Positions 42,738 to 50,928 of a stretch of 64,000 bases of DNA are shown in pieces; position 1 is the first letter of the stretch, and each line of letters opens with the position of its first letter. A program made the translations under genes and the position numbers. The DNA lies in contig NZ_CP042909.1 in NCBI RefSeq assembly GCF_012317585.1, forward strand, positions 496,001-560,000, read 5' to 3'. Source of the stretch: Thermosulfurimonas marina (GTDB lineage Bacteria > Desulfobacterota > Thermodesulfobacteria > Thermodesulfobacteriales > Thermodesulfobacteriaceae). The notes below the pieces were generated by a model. That model had not been told where the DNA came from. It saw only the letters and a list, made by a program, of their open reading frames with translations, and ran no database searches.

Positions 42738-43527
42738 ACTGGGGCTCGTGCGTTATCTCAACACCGCGGCCCTGCGCCAGGATCTGGCCTCAAACCTTCC
42801 CCCGGAGGTGGAGCTCCTTTACGCCTCTCCGGCAGAGCTGGCCCGAGGGCTCCTTTCCGGAGAACTGGAGGCCGGACTGGTGCCTTCGGTACTTTACGCC
42901 CGCCATCCCCAAAAATTCCTTCTCCTTCCTGACCTTTCCATCAGTGCCAGCGGCCGGGTAGGAAGCGTGCTCTTCTTTTACCGCGGAGATCTCCGAGAGC
43001 TTTCCGGAAAGACCGTGGCCCTCACCCCGGAGAGCGAGACCTCCGTGGCCCTCCTGCGGATTCTCCTGGAGGATTTTCAGGGCGTTCGTCCCCGATATGT
43101 CCGGGGAGGCCCCGGAGGAGGAGCCTGGGGCTATCTGGCCATCGGGGACGAGGCCCTGCGCTTGCGTAAAAGCCCTCCCTTCCCCGGAGTCCTGGATCTG
43201 GCCGGGATCTGGATGGAGCGCACCGGACTTCCCTTCGTCTTTGCGGTCCTGGCCCTGCGCCGGGAGGTGCTGGCCGCGGAAAGGGGCACCCTCCGGGAGG
43301 TGGCCGGGGCCCTCTATCTTTCCCGGGCCCGGGGAGTTGCGCAGCTTTCCGAGGTGGCCCGCGAGAGACCCCGGGAACTTTCCTTGGAGGAGGCTCAAGC
43401 CTATCTCCTGGGCCTGGAGTACGATCTTTCCGGGGTCAAACAGGAGGCCCTGCGGGTCTTTTACCAGCACCTGGCCCGTCGGGGAGAAATCCCTTCGGTG
43501 CCGGAATTCCGCTTTGTGGATCTCTGA
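42724..43527 (+). CDS. mqnA: Chorismate dehydratase MqnA
   Basis: The 267-residue protein starts at ATG 42724 with ARFRLGLVRYLNTAALRQDL; an upstream in-frame ATG at 42691 lies deep inside the deaminase gene and is rejected. The periplasmic-binding-protein-like fold shows LLSGELEAGLVPSVLYARHP near residue 45, ISASGRVGSVLFFYRGDL near 78, and YLAIGDEALRL near 138, followed by DLAGIWMERTGLPFVFAVLAL in parts. It converts chorismate to 3-enolpyruvylbenzoate, the first step of the pathway. Confidence 0.92.
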   Translation: MARFRLGLVRYLNTAALRQDLASNLPPEVELLYASPAELARGLLSGELEAGLVPSVLYARHPQKFLLLPDLSISASGRVGSVLFFYRGDLRELSGKTVALTPESETSVALLRILLEDFQGVRPRYVRGGPGGGAWGYLAIGDEALRLRKSPPFPGVLDLAGIWMERTGLPFVFAVLALRREVLAAERGTLREVAGALYLSRARGVAQLSEVARERPRELSLEEAQAYLLGLEYDLSGVKQEALRVFYQHLARRGEIPSVPEFRFVDL

Positions 43528-43530
43528 GGG

Positions 43531-44235
43531 GTGGAAGAAAAGAAGCGCTTCGTCAAGGACAAGTTCTCCCGGGTGACCCGGCGCTACGACCTGGTCAACC
43601 GCCTGGGGAGTTTCGGCCGCGACGCCTTCTGGCGCCGGAAGGCCGCCGAAGAGTTGGCCGGGGTTCCGGGCCCCCTTCTCGACCTCTGCGCCGGGACCCT
43701 CCCGTTAGCCCTGGAGCTTGTCCGGCAGAGCCCTCGGAAGGTGGTGGCCCTGGATCTCACCCTGGAAATGCTCCTTTACGGAAGGTGGCGCCTGCGCGAG
43801 GATCCCCTCTCCCCTTACCTGGCCTGTGTGGGAGGAGACGCCGAGGCCCTCCCTTTTAAGGACCGGGTCTTCTACGGGGCCACCATGGCCTTCGGGTTGC
43901 GCAACCTGGCCCGGCCCCGGAAGGGTCTGGCCGAGATCTTCCGAGTGTTGCGGCCGGGAGGCAAGGTGGTCATTCTGGAATTCAGCCGCCCCCAAAACCC
44001 CTTCTTTGCCCCGCTTTATGCCCTCTATCTTCGGTATTTCATGCCCCTTCTCGGAGGAACCCTTACCGGAGATCGGGAGGCCTACCTCTACCTAGCCCGC
44101 TCTATTTACGCCTTCGCCTCTCCGGAAGAAGTCCTCTCCTGGATGGCGGAGGTGGGCTTTAAGGAACTTCGGGCCTATCCTTTGACCCTGGGGGTGGTGA
44201 CCATCTACACCGGCATTAAAGACCGTAGCGCTTGA
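43531..44235 (+). CDS. menG: Demethylmenaquinone methyltransferase MenG (UbiE family)
   Basis: The 234-residue SAM enzyme has FVKDKFSRVTRRYDLVNRLG at the start, the SAM loop LLDLCAGTLPLALELVRQ near residue 50, VVALDLTLEMLLYGRWRL near 72, LPFKDRVFYGATMAFGLRNL near 108 and RVLRPGGKVVILEFSRPQNP near 140. These are UbiE/MenG signatures. It methylates demethylmenaquinone as the last step. It begins with GTG three bases after mqnA, and the last 20 bases overlap the aminotransferase gene. Confidence 0.94.
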   Translation: MEEKKRFVKDKFSRVTRRYDLVNRLGSFGRDAFWRRKAAEELAGVPGPLLDLCAGTLPLALELVRQSPRKVVALDLTLEMLLYGRWRLREDPLSPYLACVGGDAEALPFKDRVFYGATMAFGLRNLARPRKGLAEIFRVLRPGGKVVILEFSRPQNPFFAPLYALYLRYFMPLLGGTLTGDREAYLYLARSIYAFASPEEVLSWMAEVGFKELRAYPLTLGVVTIYTGIKDRSA

Positions 44236-45430
44236 AGAAGCGGCCCGCAAAATCCGCCAGGCGCTCAAAGGCCCGGGCCAGGACCTCTTCCGGGGGCAAG
44301 AAGACCACCCGGAAGTGAGCCGTGCCGGGGAGCTGACCAAAGCCGCTTCCATGGACCACCACCACCCCGGTCTCCAGGATCAGCTCCCGCACAAACTCCC
44401 GATCCGAGACCCCGGGGACCTCAATGCGGGGAAAGGCGTAGAAGGCCCCTCGGGGCTTCACACAGGAGATTCCGGGGATCTCGTTGAGCATCTTATAGGT
44501 TAGATCCCGGCGTCGGCGGAGTTTTTCCACCACCGGGGGAAGATGGGCCTGGTCTCCCTCCAGGGCCACCGGGATGGCGTACTGCTTGGGATGGCTAGTG
44601 GAAAGCCGGGCCCGGGCCAGTTTGTGGATGGCCTCCACATAATCCCGCAAGGCCTCCGCCGGACCGGAGACAATCCCCCAGCCAATCCGGAAACCCGGGG
44701 CCAGATAACACTTGGAAAGCCCGTTAAAGGTCACCACCGGGACATCCGGGGCCAGAGCGGCAATGGAGACATGTTCGTCTTCGTCGAAGACCAGTTTGTC
44801 GTAGATCTCGTCGGAAAAGATAACTAGGCGGTGGCGCCGGGCCACCTCGGCGATGGCCGCGAGGACCTCCCGGCTGAAGACCGCCCCGGTGGGATTGTTG
44901 GGATTGATGAGGACGATCCCCCGGGTGCGTTCGTTCACCCGGGAGGCGATCTCCTCCGGATCGGGCTGCCAGCCCTCCTCCTCGCGCAGGTAATAGGGAC
45001 GGGCCTCGGCCTCCAACTTGGCCAGGATAGCGGTATAGAGGGGATAGCCCGGAAAGGGCACCAGGACGTTGTCGCCGCTATTTACCAGAGCGGTAAGGGC
45101 GAAGTCGATGGCCTCGCTGGCTCCGGTGGTGATGAAGATGTCCACCGGCTCGATCCCCCGACGCCGGGCCTCCCGCCGGATGGCCTCCAGGGCCTCGTCC
45201 ACCCCGGCCGAGGCTGAATAGCCCGTAAGGTTTTCAAACATGGCCTTACAGGCCGCCTCCACCAGCGGCCGGGGCGTGTAAAAATCATATTGGATGGGAT
45301 CTCCAATATTCAGGAAGAGGAGTTCTCGGCCCCGACGGGCCGCCTCCTCCGCGGTGAGCACGATGTCCCTTACCGCGTACTCGATCCTTTCCGTGCGCCG
45401 GGCCGGTTTTACCGGAGGAAATTCCGCCAT
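44216..45430 (-). CDS. Class I PLP-dependent aminotransferase, AlaA-like
   Basis: This 404-residue aminotransferase starts at ATG 45430 (MAEFPPVKPARRTERIEYAV), nine bases after GAGG; longer in-frame starts up to 45490 lack a ribosome site. FLNIGDPIQYDFYTPRPL is near residue 40, FITTGASEAIDFALTAL near 100, LINPNNPTGAVFSREVL near 180, FSDEIYDKLVFDEDEHV near 207, and FNGLSKCYLAPGFRIGWG near 235 with the PLP lysine. The closest known group is alanine aminotransferase (AlaA type). The substrate is inferred only. Confidence 0.9.
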   Translation of the reverse strand: MAEFPPVKPARRTERIEYAVRDIVLTAEEAARRGRELLFLNIGDPIQYDFYTPRPLVEAACKAMFENLTGYSASAGVDEALEAIRREARRRGIEPVDIFITTGASEAIDFALTALVNSGDNVLVPFPGYPLYTAILAKLEAEARPYYLREEEGWQPDPEEIASRVNERTRGIVLINPNNPTGAVFSREVLAAIAEVARRHRLVIFSDEIYDKLVFDEDEHVSIAALAPDVPVVTFNGLSKCYLAPGFRIGWGIVSGPAEALRDYVEAIHKLARARLSTSHPKQYAIPVALEGDQAHLPPVVEKLRRRRDLTYKMLNEIPGISCVKPRGAFYAFPRIEVPGVSDREFVRELILETGVVVVHGSGFGQLPGTAHFRVVFLPPEEVLARAFERLADFAGRFFKRYGL

Positions 45431-45494
45431 GGGACTCACCCTCATCCGAGGTTGAAAGGTGATATTGCCTCCGGAGGGGCGCTTTGTCAATTCC

Positions 45495-46454
45495 CTACCC
45501 TCCGATGGCCCTCATGGGGCGCCGGCGCTTTCCGGAAAGCTCCTTGCCGAAGGGCTTGCGGCGCACGGCCTCAAGCAGGGCCTCTCGCAGGACCTCCGGG
45601 CCCCGGCCCAGGTAAGGACGCAGATCGAACTCCTCCTCCGAAAAGAGACAGAGCCGCAGGCGACCCTCGGCCGTAAGCCTCAAGCGGTTGCAGCGGTCGC
45701 AGAAGTGCCGACTGATGGCGGCAATGAAGCCCACCCGTCCCCGGGCCCCGGGAAGACGGAAGACCCGGGCCGGCCCTCCACCCTGAGAGGGGACCTCCTC
45801 CAGGGGGCCGAGCTCCCGTACCCGTTCCATGATCTCCGCCAGCGGCAGGAAACGCTCCTCCTCCCAGGACACCCCCGGGCCCACGGGCATGAACTCGATA
45901 AAGCGGACCTCCAAGGGCTCGGAAAGACTGAGACGGGCCATCTCCAGGATTTCGTCCTCATTCACCCCGCGCATGACCACCATGTTGACCTTTACCGGAT
46001 GAAGCCCCACGGAAAGGGCGGCCTCAAGCCCGGAAAGGACCCGGGAAAGACCGTCCACCCCGGTAAGCTCCCGAAAGCGCTCCGCCTTCAGGGTGTCCAG
46101 GCTGAGATTGACCCGGTGGAGTCCAGCCTGTTTGAGCTCCCGGGCCAGTTCCGCCAGACGGTAGCCGTTGGTGGTGAGGGAGAGATCCCGGAGTCCGGGA
46201 ATTTCGGAAAGCATACGCACCAGATGGGGAAAATCCCGACGTACCAGGGGCTCCCCCCCGGTAAGCCGGACCCGTTCCACCCCCAGAGAGACCGCCGCGG
46301 CCACCACCTCCCGGATCTCCTCTAAACTTAGAATATCCTCCCGGGGGAGCCACTCGGAAAAGTCTCGACTACAGTAAAGACAGCGGAAATTACACCGGTC
46401 GGTGACCGAGACCCTCAGGTAACGGAGCCTTCTTCCGTAGCGATCTTTAAGCAT
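45495..46454 (-). CDS. moaA: GTP 3',8-cyclase MoaA
   Basis: The 319-residue radical SAM enzyme makes the first molybdopterin precursor. It starts LKDRYGRRLRYLRVSVTDRC, with the cluster CNFRCLYC, then VRLTGGEPLVRRDFPHLV near residue 62, LSLDTLKAERFRELTG near 117, VKVNMVVMRGVNEDEIL near 150, and the second cluster FCDRCNRLRLTAEGRLRLC near 260. The C-terminus ends in GG, as MoaA needs. Its first 40 bases overlap the end of the DUF4416 gene. It implies molybdenum or tungsten enzymes elsewhere. Confidence 0.95.
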   Translation of the reverse strand: MLKDRYGRRLRYLRVSVTDRCNFRCLYCSRDFSEWLPREDILSLEEIREVVAAAVSLGVERVRLTGGEPLVRRDFPHLVRMLSEIPGLRDLSLTTNGYRLAELARELKQAGLHRVNLSLDTLKAERFRELTGVDGLSRVLSGLEAALSVGLHPVKVNMVVMRGVNEDEILEMARLSLSEPLEVRFIEFMPVGPGVSWEEERFLPLAEIMERVRELGPLEEVPSQGGGPARVFRLPGARGRVGFIAAISRHFCDRCNRLRLTAEGRLRLCLFSEEEFDLRPYLGRGPEVLREALLEAVRRKPFGKELSGKRRRPMRAIGG

Positions 46455-46969
46455 TTCAAGTGCTTTTTATACTCCTCTCGCAGGCGGTTGAAAAGGTTAA
46501 GGGTCTCGGCAGCGGCATAATCGGGATAGGTCCAGGGAAGGGTGCGAAAGGAGCCCTGCCGGAAAATAAGGGTAACCTCAGCGAAGACCCCCCGGCCGAG
46601 ATAGATCCGGTGGGCAAAATCCTTGAAGGTGGAAAGGACCACCCGGGAAAGAAGGAGATAGCCCGGATCCAGATTCACCGTGCGGCGCCCTTTTTGGGAG
46701 AAGGCCTTTTCCACCCGATAGGCCTGATGCTTGATCTCTACCAGATCCTCCTGCGGACGCAGATCGAAAAAAAAGAAGGCCCGGACCAGGGGGGAACCGA
46801 ACTCCGCAAAGTAATAGTCGGTGTAACTGAAGGGTCGCCAGGGGGAGCGAAAGAGCACCGGGCCCAGGGTTTCGGAGAGGGCCTCCACGGCCTCCAGCAC
46901 CCGGGCCTCTTCCCTCCCGAAGGCGCTCACGAAATAAAGGGCTTCAGGGGGCTTGCGGGGATGGCTCAT
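46415..46969 (-). CDS. DUF4416 family protein
   Basis: The ATG at 46969 gives 184 residues. Typical family text is ALYFVSAFGREEARVLEAVE, FSYTDYYFAEFGSPLVRAF, LVEIKHQAYRVEKAFSQKGRR in parts, VNLDPGYLLLSRVVLSTFKDFAHRIYLG in parts and FRTLPWTYPDYA. The function is unknown; the family is common in sulfate reducers and related bacteria. The gene overlaps the Trm112-like gene upstream by 26 bases and moaA downstream by 40. Confidence 0.88.
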   Translation of the reverse strand: MSHPRKPPEALYFVSAFGREEARVLEAVEALSETLGPVLFRSPWRPFSYTDYYFAEFGSPLVRAFFFFDLRPQEDLVEIKHQAYRVEKAFSQKGRRTVNLDPGYLLLSRVVLSTFKDFAHRIYLGRGVFAEVTLIFRQGSFRTLPWTYPDYAAAETLNLFNRLREEYKKHLKCLKIATEEGSVT

Positions 46970-47150
46970 CCGGAAGGACCTCTGCCAGGGGCCGGGCCTC
47001 TTCCACCAGGAGCACCGGAATACCCTCCCGGATCTCGTAAAAGAGCCCACAGGGGTGACAGATCAGCCCCGGAGGGTCTTCCCTTTCCTCAAGTCCTCCC
47101 TTACACCGGGGACAGGCCAAAAGTTCCCGCAATTCCGGCGGAAGTCCCAT
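46944..47150 (-). CDS. Trm112-like (UPF0434) zinc-binding small protein
   Basis: The 68-residue protein has LRELLACPRCKGGLEEREDP and CHPCGLFYEIREGIPVLLVEEARPL in parts, giving two CxxC pairs and the family IPVLL motif. Eukaryotic Trm112 activates methyltransferases; the bacterial role is undetermined. It heads a minus-strand run with the DUF4416 gene and moaA, all overlapping. Confidence 0.9.
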   Translation of the reverse strand: MGLPPELRELLACPRCKGGLEEREDPPGLICHPCGLFYEIREGIPVLLVEEARPLAEVLPDEPSPQAP

Positions 47151-47164
47151 CTCTTACCTCCCAC

Positions 47165-47194
47165 TTGCCTTGGGTTTCCGAATACTTATATACT
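47165..47194 (+). promoter_or_regulatory. Promoter giving a possibly leaderless response-regulator mRNA
   Basis: TTGCCT at 47165-47170, an 18-base spacer and TATACT at 47189-47194; the -10 matches five of six bases. The ATG of the response regulator starts at 47201, seven bases beyond the -10, where transcription would begin. No ribosome site precedes the ATG (TACTACCACC). Confidence 0.5.
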
Positions 47195-47200
47195 ACCACC

Positions 47201-47569
47201 ATGGCCCAGAGAATCCTCCTTATCGAAGACGATTCCGATATCCGGGAACAACTGAAAGAGTACCTGGGCCTCCTGGCCCCCGGAAGCGAGATTCTTACGG
47301 CCTCCAACGTGGCCGAGGCCGAAAAACTCCTCCAAGAGAAATCCTTTTCCCTGGTGATCTCCGACTGTCTCTTGCCCGATGGTCTGGCCTGCGAGCTCTT
47401 AGAAGGAATCTCTCCCGGGACCCCGGTCATTATCCTTACCGGCTATGCGGAAGAGGAAGCTCTCCAGAAGGTCTCCTCTGTTTTCCCCGGGCCCCTTTAC
47501 CTTTTTAAAAAACCTATTTCTCTTTCGGAGATCGGGAAAATTGTCCAAAGACACCTTAAAGGGGTTTGA
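47201..47569 (+). CDS. Single-domain response regulator
   Basis: The 122-residue receiver domain starts RILLIEDDSDIREQLKEYL, holding the acidic pair, has the phosphate-accepting aspartate in LVISDCLLPDGLACELL near residue 54, the conserved Thr in VIILTGYAEEEAL near 84, and the Lys in LYLFKKPISLSEIGKIV near 105. There is no output domain. It may act by protein contact or through the overlapping HU-like gene. No histidine kinase is nearby. Confidence 0.9.
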   Translation: MAQRILLIEDDSDIREQLKEYLGLLAPGSEILTASNVAEAEKLLQEKSFSLVISDCLLPDGLACELLEGISPGTPVIILTGYAEEEALQKVSSVFPGPLYLFKKPISLSEIGKIVQRHLKGV

Positions 47570-47792
47570 GTCCCTGGCGGAGGCCCTTTCGGAAAGGCTG
47601 GGGGTCTCCCGCAGAAAGGCCCGGCTCTTTCTGCGGGCCCTGGCGGAGGAGCTGCAAAGGGCCCTTGAGGAGGAGGGAGTGGTCCATCTGGGAAGCTGGG
47701 GAAGGTTTCGGGTCTTTCGCGGAAAGAAAGGGGTCCGGGTAGTTTTCCGGCCGGGGAAACCCTTGCGGGAGGCTTTTCAGCAGGTGAGATGA
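47541..47792 (+). CDS. HU/IHF-like DNA-binding protein
   Basis: The 83-residue protein contains FESLAEALSERLGVSRRKAR and LFLRALAEELQRALEEEGVV, then HLGSWGRFRVFRGKKGVRVV and [11 protein letters not shown]. This follows the HU/IHF pattern (helical dimer half, then the G-x-F/G-R-F strand), but the DNA-clamping arm is short and divergent. I take TTG 47541 as start because SKDTLKGFESLAEAL aligns with the HU N-terminus; this overlaps the response regulator by 29 bases in another frame. An upstream open frame exists from 47445. The end overlaps the Mth938-like gene by 16 bases. Confidence 0.72.
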   Translation: MSKDTLKGFESLAEALSERLGVSRRKARLFLRALAEELQRALEEEGVVHLGSWGRFRVFRGKKGVRVVFRPGKPLREAFQQVR

Positions 47793-48118
47793 AAGGCCCC
47801 GGCCACCCGGCGGCCCTCGGAAAAAAGCTGGTTGAATCTCTCGGCGGCCTTGGCCGTGGGATATATTTCCAGGGTGATCCCTAAGGCCTGGGCCCTCTCC
47901 TTCACCCGGGGATCCACCCGCATGACCCCCGAGGCCCCGGTGCCCACCACCAGGACCTCCGGACGCGCCGCCCAGACATCCTCGAGATCCTCAGGGGCCA
48001 GGAGGTGGCCCTCCCTTCTCCACCAGTCCGGCACCACCCGCCCCTCGATGATCTTGAGGTCCCGGCGATAGGTCTTTCCCGAGACTACCATCTCTCCGAA
48101 ACGATAGGCCTCGATCAT
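47777..48118 (-). CDS. Mth938-like domain protein (DUF498)
   Basis: This 113-residue protein has [57 protein letters not shown] and the end [28 protein letters not shown] in parts, which is the Mth938/NDUFAF3-type fold. Its human relative helps assemble complex I; the bacterial role is unknown. It overlaps prfA by four bases, where prmC often sits in other genomes. Confidence 0.9.
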   Translation of the reverse strand: MIEAYRFGEMVVSGKTYRRDLKIIEGRVVPDWWRREGHLLAPEDLEDVWAARPEVLVVGTGASGVMRVDPRVKERAQALGITLEIYPTAKAAERFNQLFSEGRRVAGAFHLTC

Positions 48119-49221
48119 GCGGCCTCCCGCAGGAGGGCTTCTTCCTCGCGCTTCAGGGCTTCGGTGCGGAAGTGGGTGATCAGGGCATCGATAAATTCGT
48201 CGAGATCCCCGTCGAGGATCTCTTCCAGCCGGTAGAGGGTGAGCCCGATACGGTGATCCGTGACCCGGTTCTGAGGAAAGTTATAGGTGCGGATGCGTTC
48301 GCTGCGCTCTCCGGTGCCCACCTGGCTGCGGCGCGCGGCCTGGATCTTTTCCTGCTGCTCCCGCAGTGCTTTCTCGTAAAGACGGGCCCGCAGGATCTTT
48401 AGGGCCGTGGCCCGATTCTGATGCTGGCTGCGTTCGTTGGCACAATAGACGGTAATTCCCGTGGGCAAATGGGTAATACGCACCGCACTTTCCGTGCGGT
48501 TTACATGCTGGCCTCCGTGGCCCGAGGCCCGCATGGTCTCGATGCGCAGCTCCTCCGGCCGAATCTCCACCTCCACCTCGTCAGCCTCTGGAAGGACGGC
48601 CACCGTCACCGTGGAGGTATGGATACGGCCCCCGGACTCCGTAACCGGGATGCGTTGCACCCGGTGCACCCCGCTTTCGTATTTTAGGCGGCTATAAGCC
48701 CCCTTACCTTCCACACGGGCGATGACCTCCTTGAAGCCCCCCAGCCCGGTCTCATGGGCCGAAAGGATTTCCAGGCGCCAGCCCCGGCGTTCGGCATAAC
48801 GGGCATACATACGCAGGAGATCCGCGGCAAAAAGGGCCGCCTCTTCTCCTCCGGCCCCGGCCCGAATCTCCAAAATGACATCCTTTTCGTCGTTGGGGTC
48901 TCGGGGAAGGAGAAGAAGGGGGATCTCCTTTTCCAGGGCCTCCGCTCGGCTCTCCAGAGTCTTCAGTTCCTCCCGGGCCAGCTCTCGCAACTCCTCGTCC
49001 CCTTCCTCAAGCAGTTCCTTGTTTTCTTCGATCTCCTTCAGGACCCGGCGGTATTCCCGATAGGCCTCCACGATCCCCTCAAGTTCGGCATGTTCCCGGG
49101 CCAGCTCCGCATAGCGCTTGCGGTCCTCCAGGGTCTCCGGATCGGAAAGGAGCCGGGAAAGCTCCTCGTAACGCCGCTCTACTTCGGCCAGTCTGGAAAG
49201 GTAAAGGTCCGAAAGGGCCAT
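48115..49221 (-). CDS. prfA: Peptide chain release factor 1 (RF1)
   Basis: The 368-residue factor ends translation at UAA and UAG. It has the codon-reading tripeptide PVT in [18 protein letters not shown] near residue 190, the catalytic GGQ in [19 protein letters not shown] near 232, and [18 protein letters not shown] near 310. The length is slightly over the usual 360. No prmC, the GGQ methyltransferase, follows. The rpmE stop lies one base upstream. Confidence 0.95.
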   Translation of the reverse strand: MALSDLYLSRLAEVERRYEELSRLLSDPETLEDRKRYAELAREHAELEGIVEAYREYRRVLKEIEENKELLEEGDEELRELAREELKTLESRAEALEKEIPLLLLPRDPNDEKDVILEIRAGAGGEEAALFAADLLRMYARYAERRGWRLEILSAHETGLGGFKEVIARVEGKGAYSRLKYESGVHRVQRIPVTESGGRIHTSTVTVAVLPEADEVEVEIRPEELRIETMRASGHGGQHVNRTESAVRITHLPTGITVYCANERSQHQNRATALKILRARLYEKALREQQEKIQAARRSQVGTGERSERIRTYNFPQNRVTDHRIGLTLYRLEEILDGDLDEFIDALITHFRTEALKREEEALLREAA

Positions 49222-49222
49222 C

Positions 49223-49444
49223 TTAAGAGGACTGCTTCTCGTAGTATTCGGCGTATTTTTTCATGAACTTTTCTACCCTTCCTTCGGTGTCCACAAAACG
49301 CTGCTCCCCGGTGAAAAAGGGATGGCACTTGGAGCAGACCTCCACCCGGATCTCCGGCCGGGTGGCCCCCACGGTAAATTCGTTTCCGCAGGCACAGCGT
49401 ATCACCGCCTCCGGATAATATTCGGGATGTATGCCCTTTTTCAT
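49223..49444 (-). CDS. rpmE: 50S ribosomal protein L31 (zinc-binding form)
   Basis: The 73-residue protein has [40 protein letters not shown] and [15 protein letters not shown], with two CxxC pairs for zinc. This is the C+ type of L31, used when zinc is sufficient. It lies between rho and prfA, an arrangement seen in many bacteria. Confidence 0.96.
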   Translation of the reverse strand: MKKGIHPEYYPEAVIRCACGNEFTVGATRPEIRVEVCSKCHPFFTGEQRFVDTEGRVEKFMKKYAEYYEKQSS

Positions 49445-49505
49445 CTCCCTCTACCTCCTTTCTTTTGTCCCATTTAAAACTCTCTTGAGCCCCTTTTCAA
49501 GCATC

Positions 49506-50813
49506 TTACTGGTTCATGGAGGCCAGGAATTCGGCGTTGCTCTTGGTGTCTTTCATCTTGTCCAGCAAAAATTCCATACAGTCCACCGGATTGAGGGGGG
49601 AAAGCACCTTGCGCAGGAGCCAGACCCGGTGGAGGATCTCCGGGGGCAGGAGGAGTTCTTCTTTCCGGGTCCCGCTGAGGTGAATGTTGATGGCCGGCCA
49701 GATCCGACGGTCGGCCAGGCGCCGGTCCAGATGAATCTCCAGATTTCCGGTGCCCTTGAATTCCTCAAAGATCACCTCGTCCATCCGGCTGCCGGTATCG
49801 ATAAGGCAGGTGGCAATGATGGTCAGACTCCCCCCTTCCTCGATGTTTCGGGCCGCTCCGAAAAAGCGCTTGGGCTTGTGGAGGGCCTGGGCATCGATCC
49901 CTCCGGAAAGGAGTTTTCCGCTGGAAGGAACTACGGTGTTATAGGCCCGGGCCAGCCGGGTAAGACTGTCCAGGAGAATCACCACGTCGTAACCGTATTC
50001 CACCAAACGCTTGGCCCGCTCGATCACGATTTCGGCCACCTGGGTGTGCCGCTGGGGAGGCTCGTCAAAGGTGGAGCTGATGACCTCGGCCGCGGGCACA
50101 TTCCTTTCCATGTCCGTGACCTCTTCCGGACGCTCGTCGATGAGAAGGATGATGAGATAGACCTCGGGATAGTTGCGGGCGATGCCGTTGGCGATGTTCT
50201 GCAGAAGCATAGTCTTTCCGGTCCGCGGCGGAGCCACAATGAGCCCTCGCTGACCTTTCCCTATAGGACAGAAGAGATCTACGATCCGGGTGGAGAAGTT
50301 GTCCGGATCGGTCTCCAGGCGCAGCCATTCGTTGGGGTAGATGGGCGTGAGCTGATCAAAAGGAATCCGCAGGCGGGCCTTCTCCGGGCTCTGAAAGTTG
50401 ATCTTTTCGATCTTAAGGAGGGCGAAATACTTTTCGCCTTCCTTGGGCGGACGGATGAAACCCGAGACCGTATCTCCGGTACGCAGTCCGAAGCGCCGGA
50501 TCTGGGAGGGAGAGACATAGATGTCCTCCGGGCCGGGAAGGTAGCTATAGTCCGGAAAGCGCAGGAAACCAAAGCCTTCCGGAAGGACCTCCAGCACCCC
50601 TTCGGCCCGGACTTCCCCTCCCTTTTCCAGATGGGCCCGCACGATGGCCGAGACCAGCTCCTGCTTGCGCAGATCCCCGGCGTTCTCCACCCCGTAGGCC
50701 AGGGCCAGCTCCGCCAGCTCGCTGAGGGGCCGCCGGCGCAACTCCGAAAGCTCTAGGACCTCGATCTCCTCAGAAGGAAGCTCTTCTTCCTTGGGCAAAA
50801 CCTCTTGAGACAT
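49506..50813 (-). CDS. rho: Transcription termination factor Rho
   Basis: The 435-residue hexameric RNA helicase has the N-terminal helical part ([20 protein letters not shown]), the RNA-binding OB fold ([30 protein letters not shown] in parts), the Walker [19 protein letters not shown] near residue 205, [17 protein letters not shown] near 242, [18 protein letters not shown] near 295 and the Q/R-loop [29 protein letters not shown] in parts. It is close to the standard length. Given how many convergent genes overlap here, Rho may carry most termination. Confidence 0.97.
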   Translation of the reverse strand: MSQEVLPKEEELPSEEIEVLELSELRRRPLSELAELALAYGVENAGDLRKQELVSAIVRAHLEKGGEVRAEGVLEVLPEGFGFLRFPDYSYLPGPEDIYVSPSQIRRFGLRTGDTVSGFIRPPKEGEKYFALLKIEKINFQSPEKARLRIPFDQLTPIYPNEWLRLETDPDNFSTRIVDLFCPIGKGQRGLIVAPPRTGKTMLLQNIANGIARNYPEVYLIILLIDERPEEVTDMERNVPAAEVISSTFDEPPQRHTQVAEIVIERAKRLVEYGYDVVILLDSLTRLARAYNTVVPSSGKLLSGGIDAQALHKPKRFFGAARNIEEGGSLTIIATCLIDTGSRMDEVIFEEFKGTGNLEIHLDRRLADRRIWPAINIHLSGTRKEELLLPPEILHRVWLLRKVLSPLNPVDCMEFLLDKMKDTKSNAEFLASMNQ

Positions 50814-50884
50814 GTGCTTACCTCGTATTTCGGAAATTTTTTGGAAACCCCGGAGGGGACAATAAGGACCGACTGGTCTTTATC

Positions 50885-50912
50885 AATATAAAAGGGGCGC
50901 CCCAAATGTCAA
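50885..50912 (-). promoter_or_regulatory. rho promoter nested in the cydB terminator
   Basis: Minus strand: a perfect TTGACA (plus-strand 50907-50912), 16 bases, TATATT (plus-strand 50885-50890). The -35 lies in the loop of the cydB terminator hairpin, the spacer contains its 3' arm, and the -10 lies in the T-rich tail. The leader of about 65 bases before the rho ATG is free for autoregulation. Confidence 0.7.
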
Positions 50913-50921
50913 GGGCGCCCC
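50885..50921 (-). terminator. Intrinsic terminator after cydB
   Basis: Minus strand: arm GGGGCGCCC (plus-strand 50913-50921), a loop of about ten bases, then arm GGGCGCCCC (50894-50902 region) and TTTTATATT. A nine-bp GC stem with a T-rich tail, seven bases after the cydB stop, is a good rho-independent terminator. Confidence 0.8.
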
Positions 50922-50928
50922 GAAGATT

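Noticed and set aside
46460-47200. Upstream extension of the response-regulator frame
   Set aside because: It overlaps two minus-strand genes antisense and has no receiver-domain sequence; the regulator starts at 47201.
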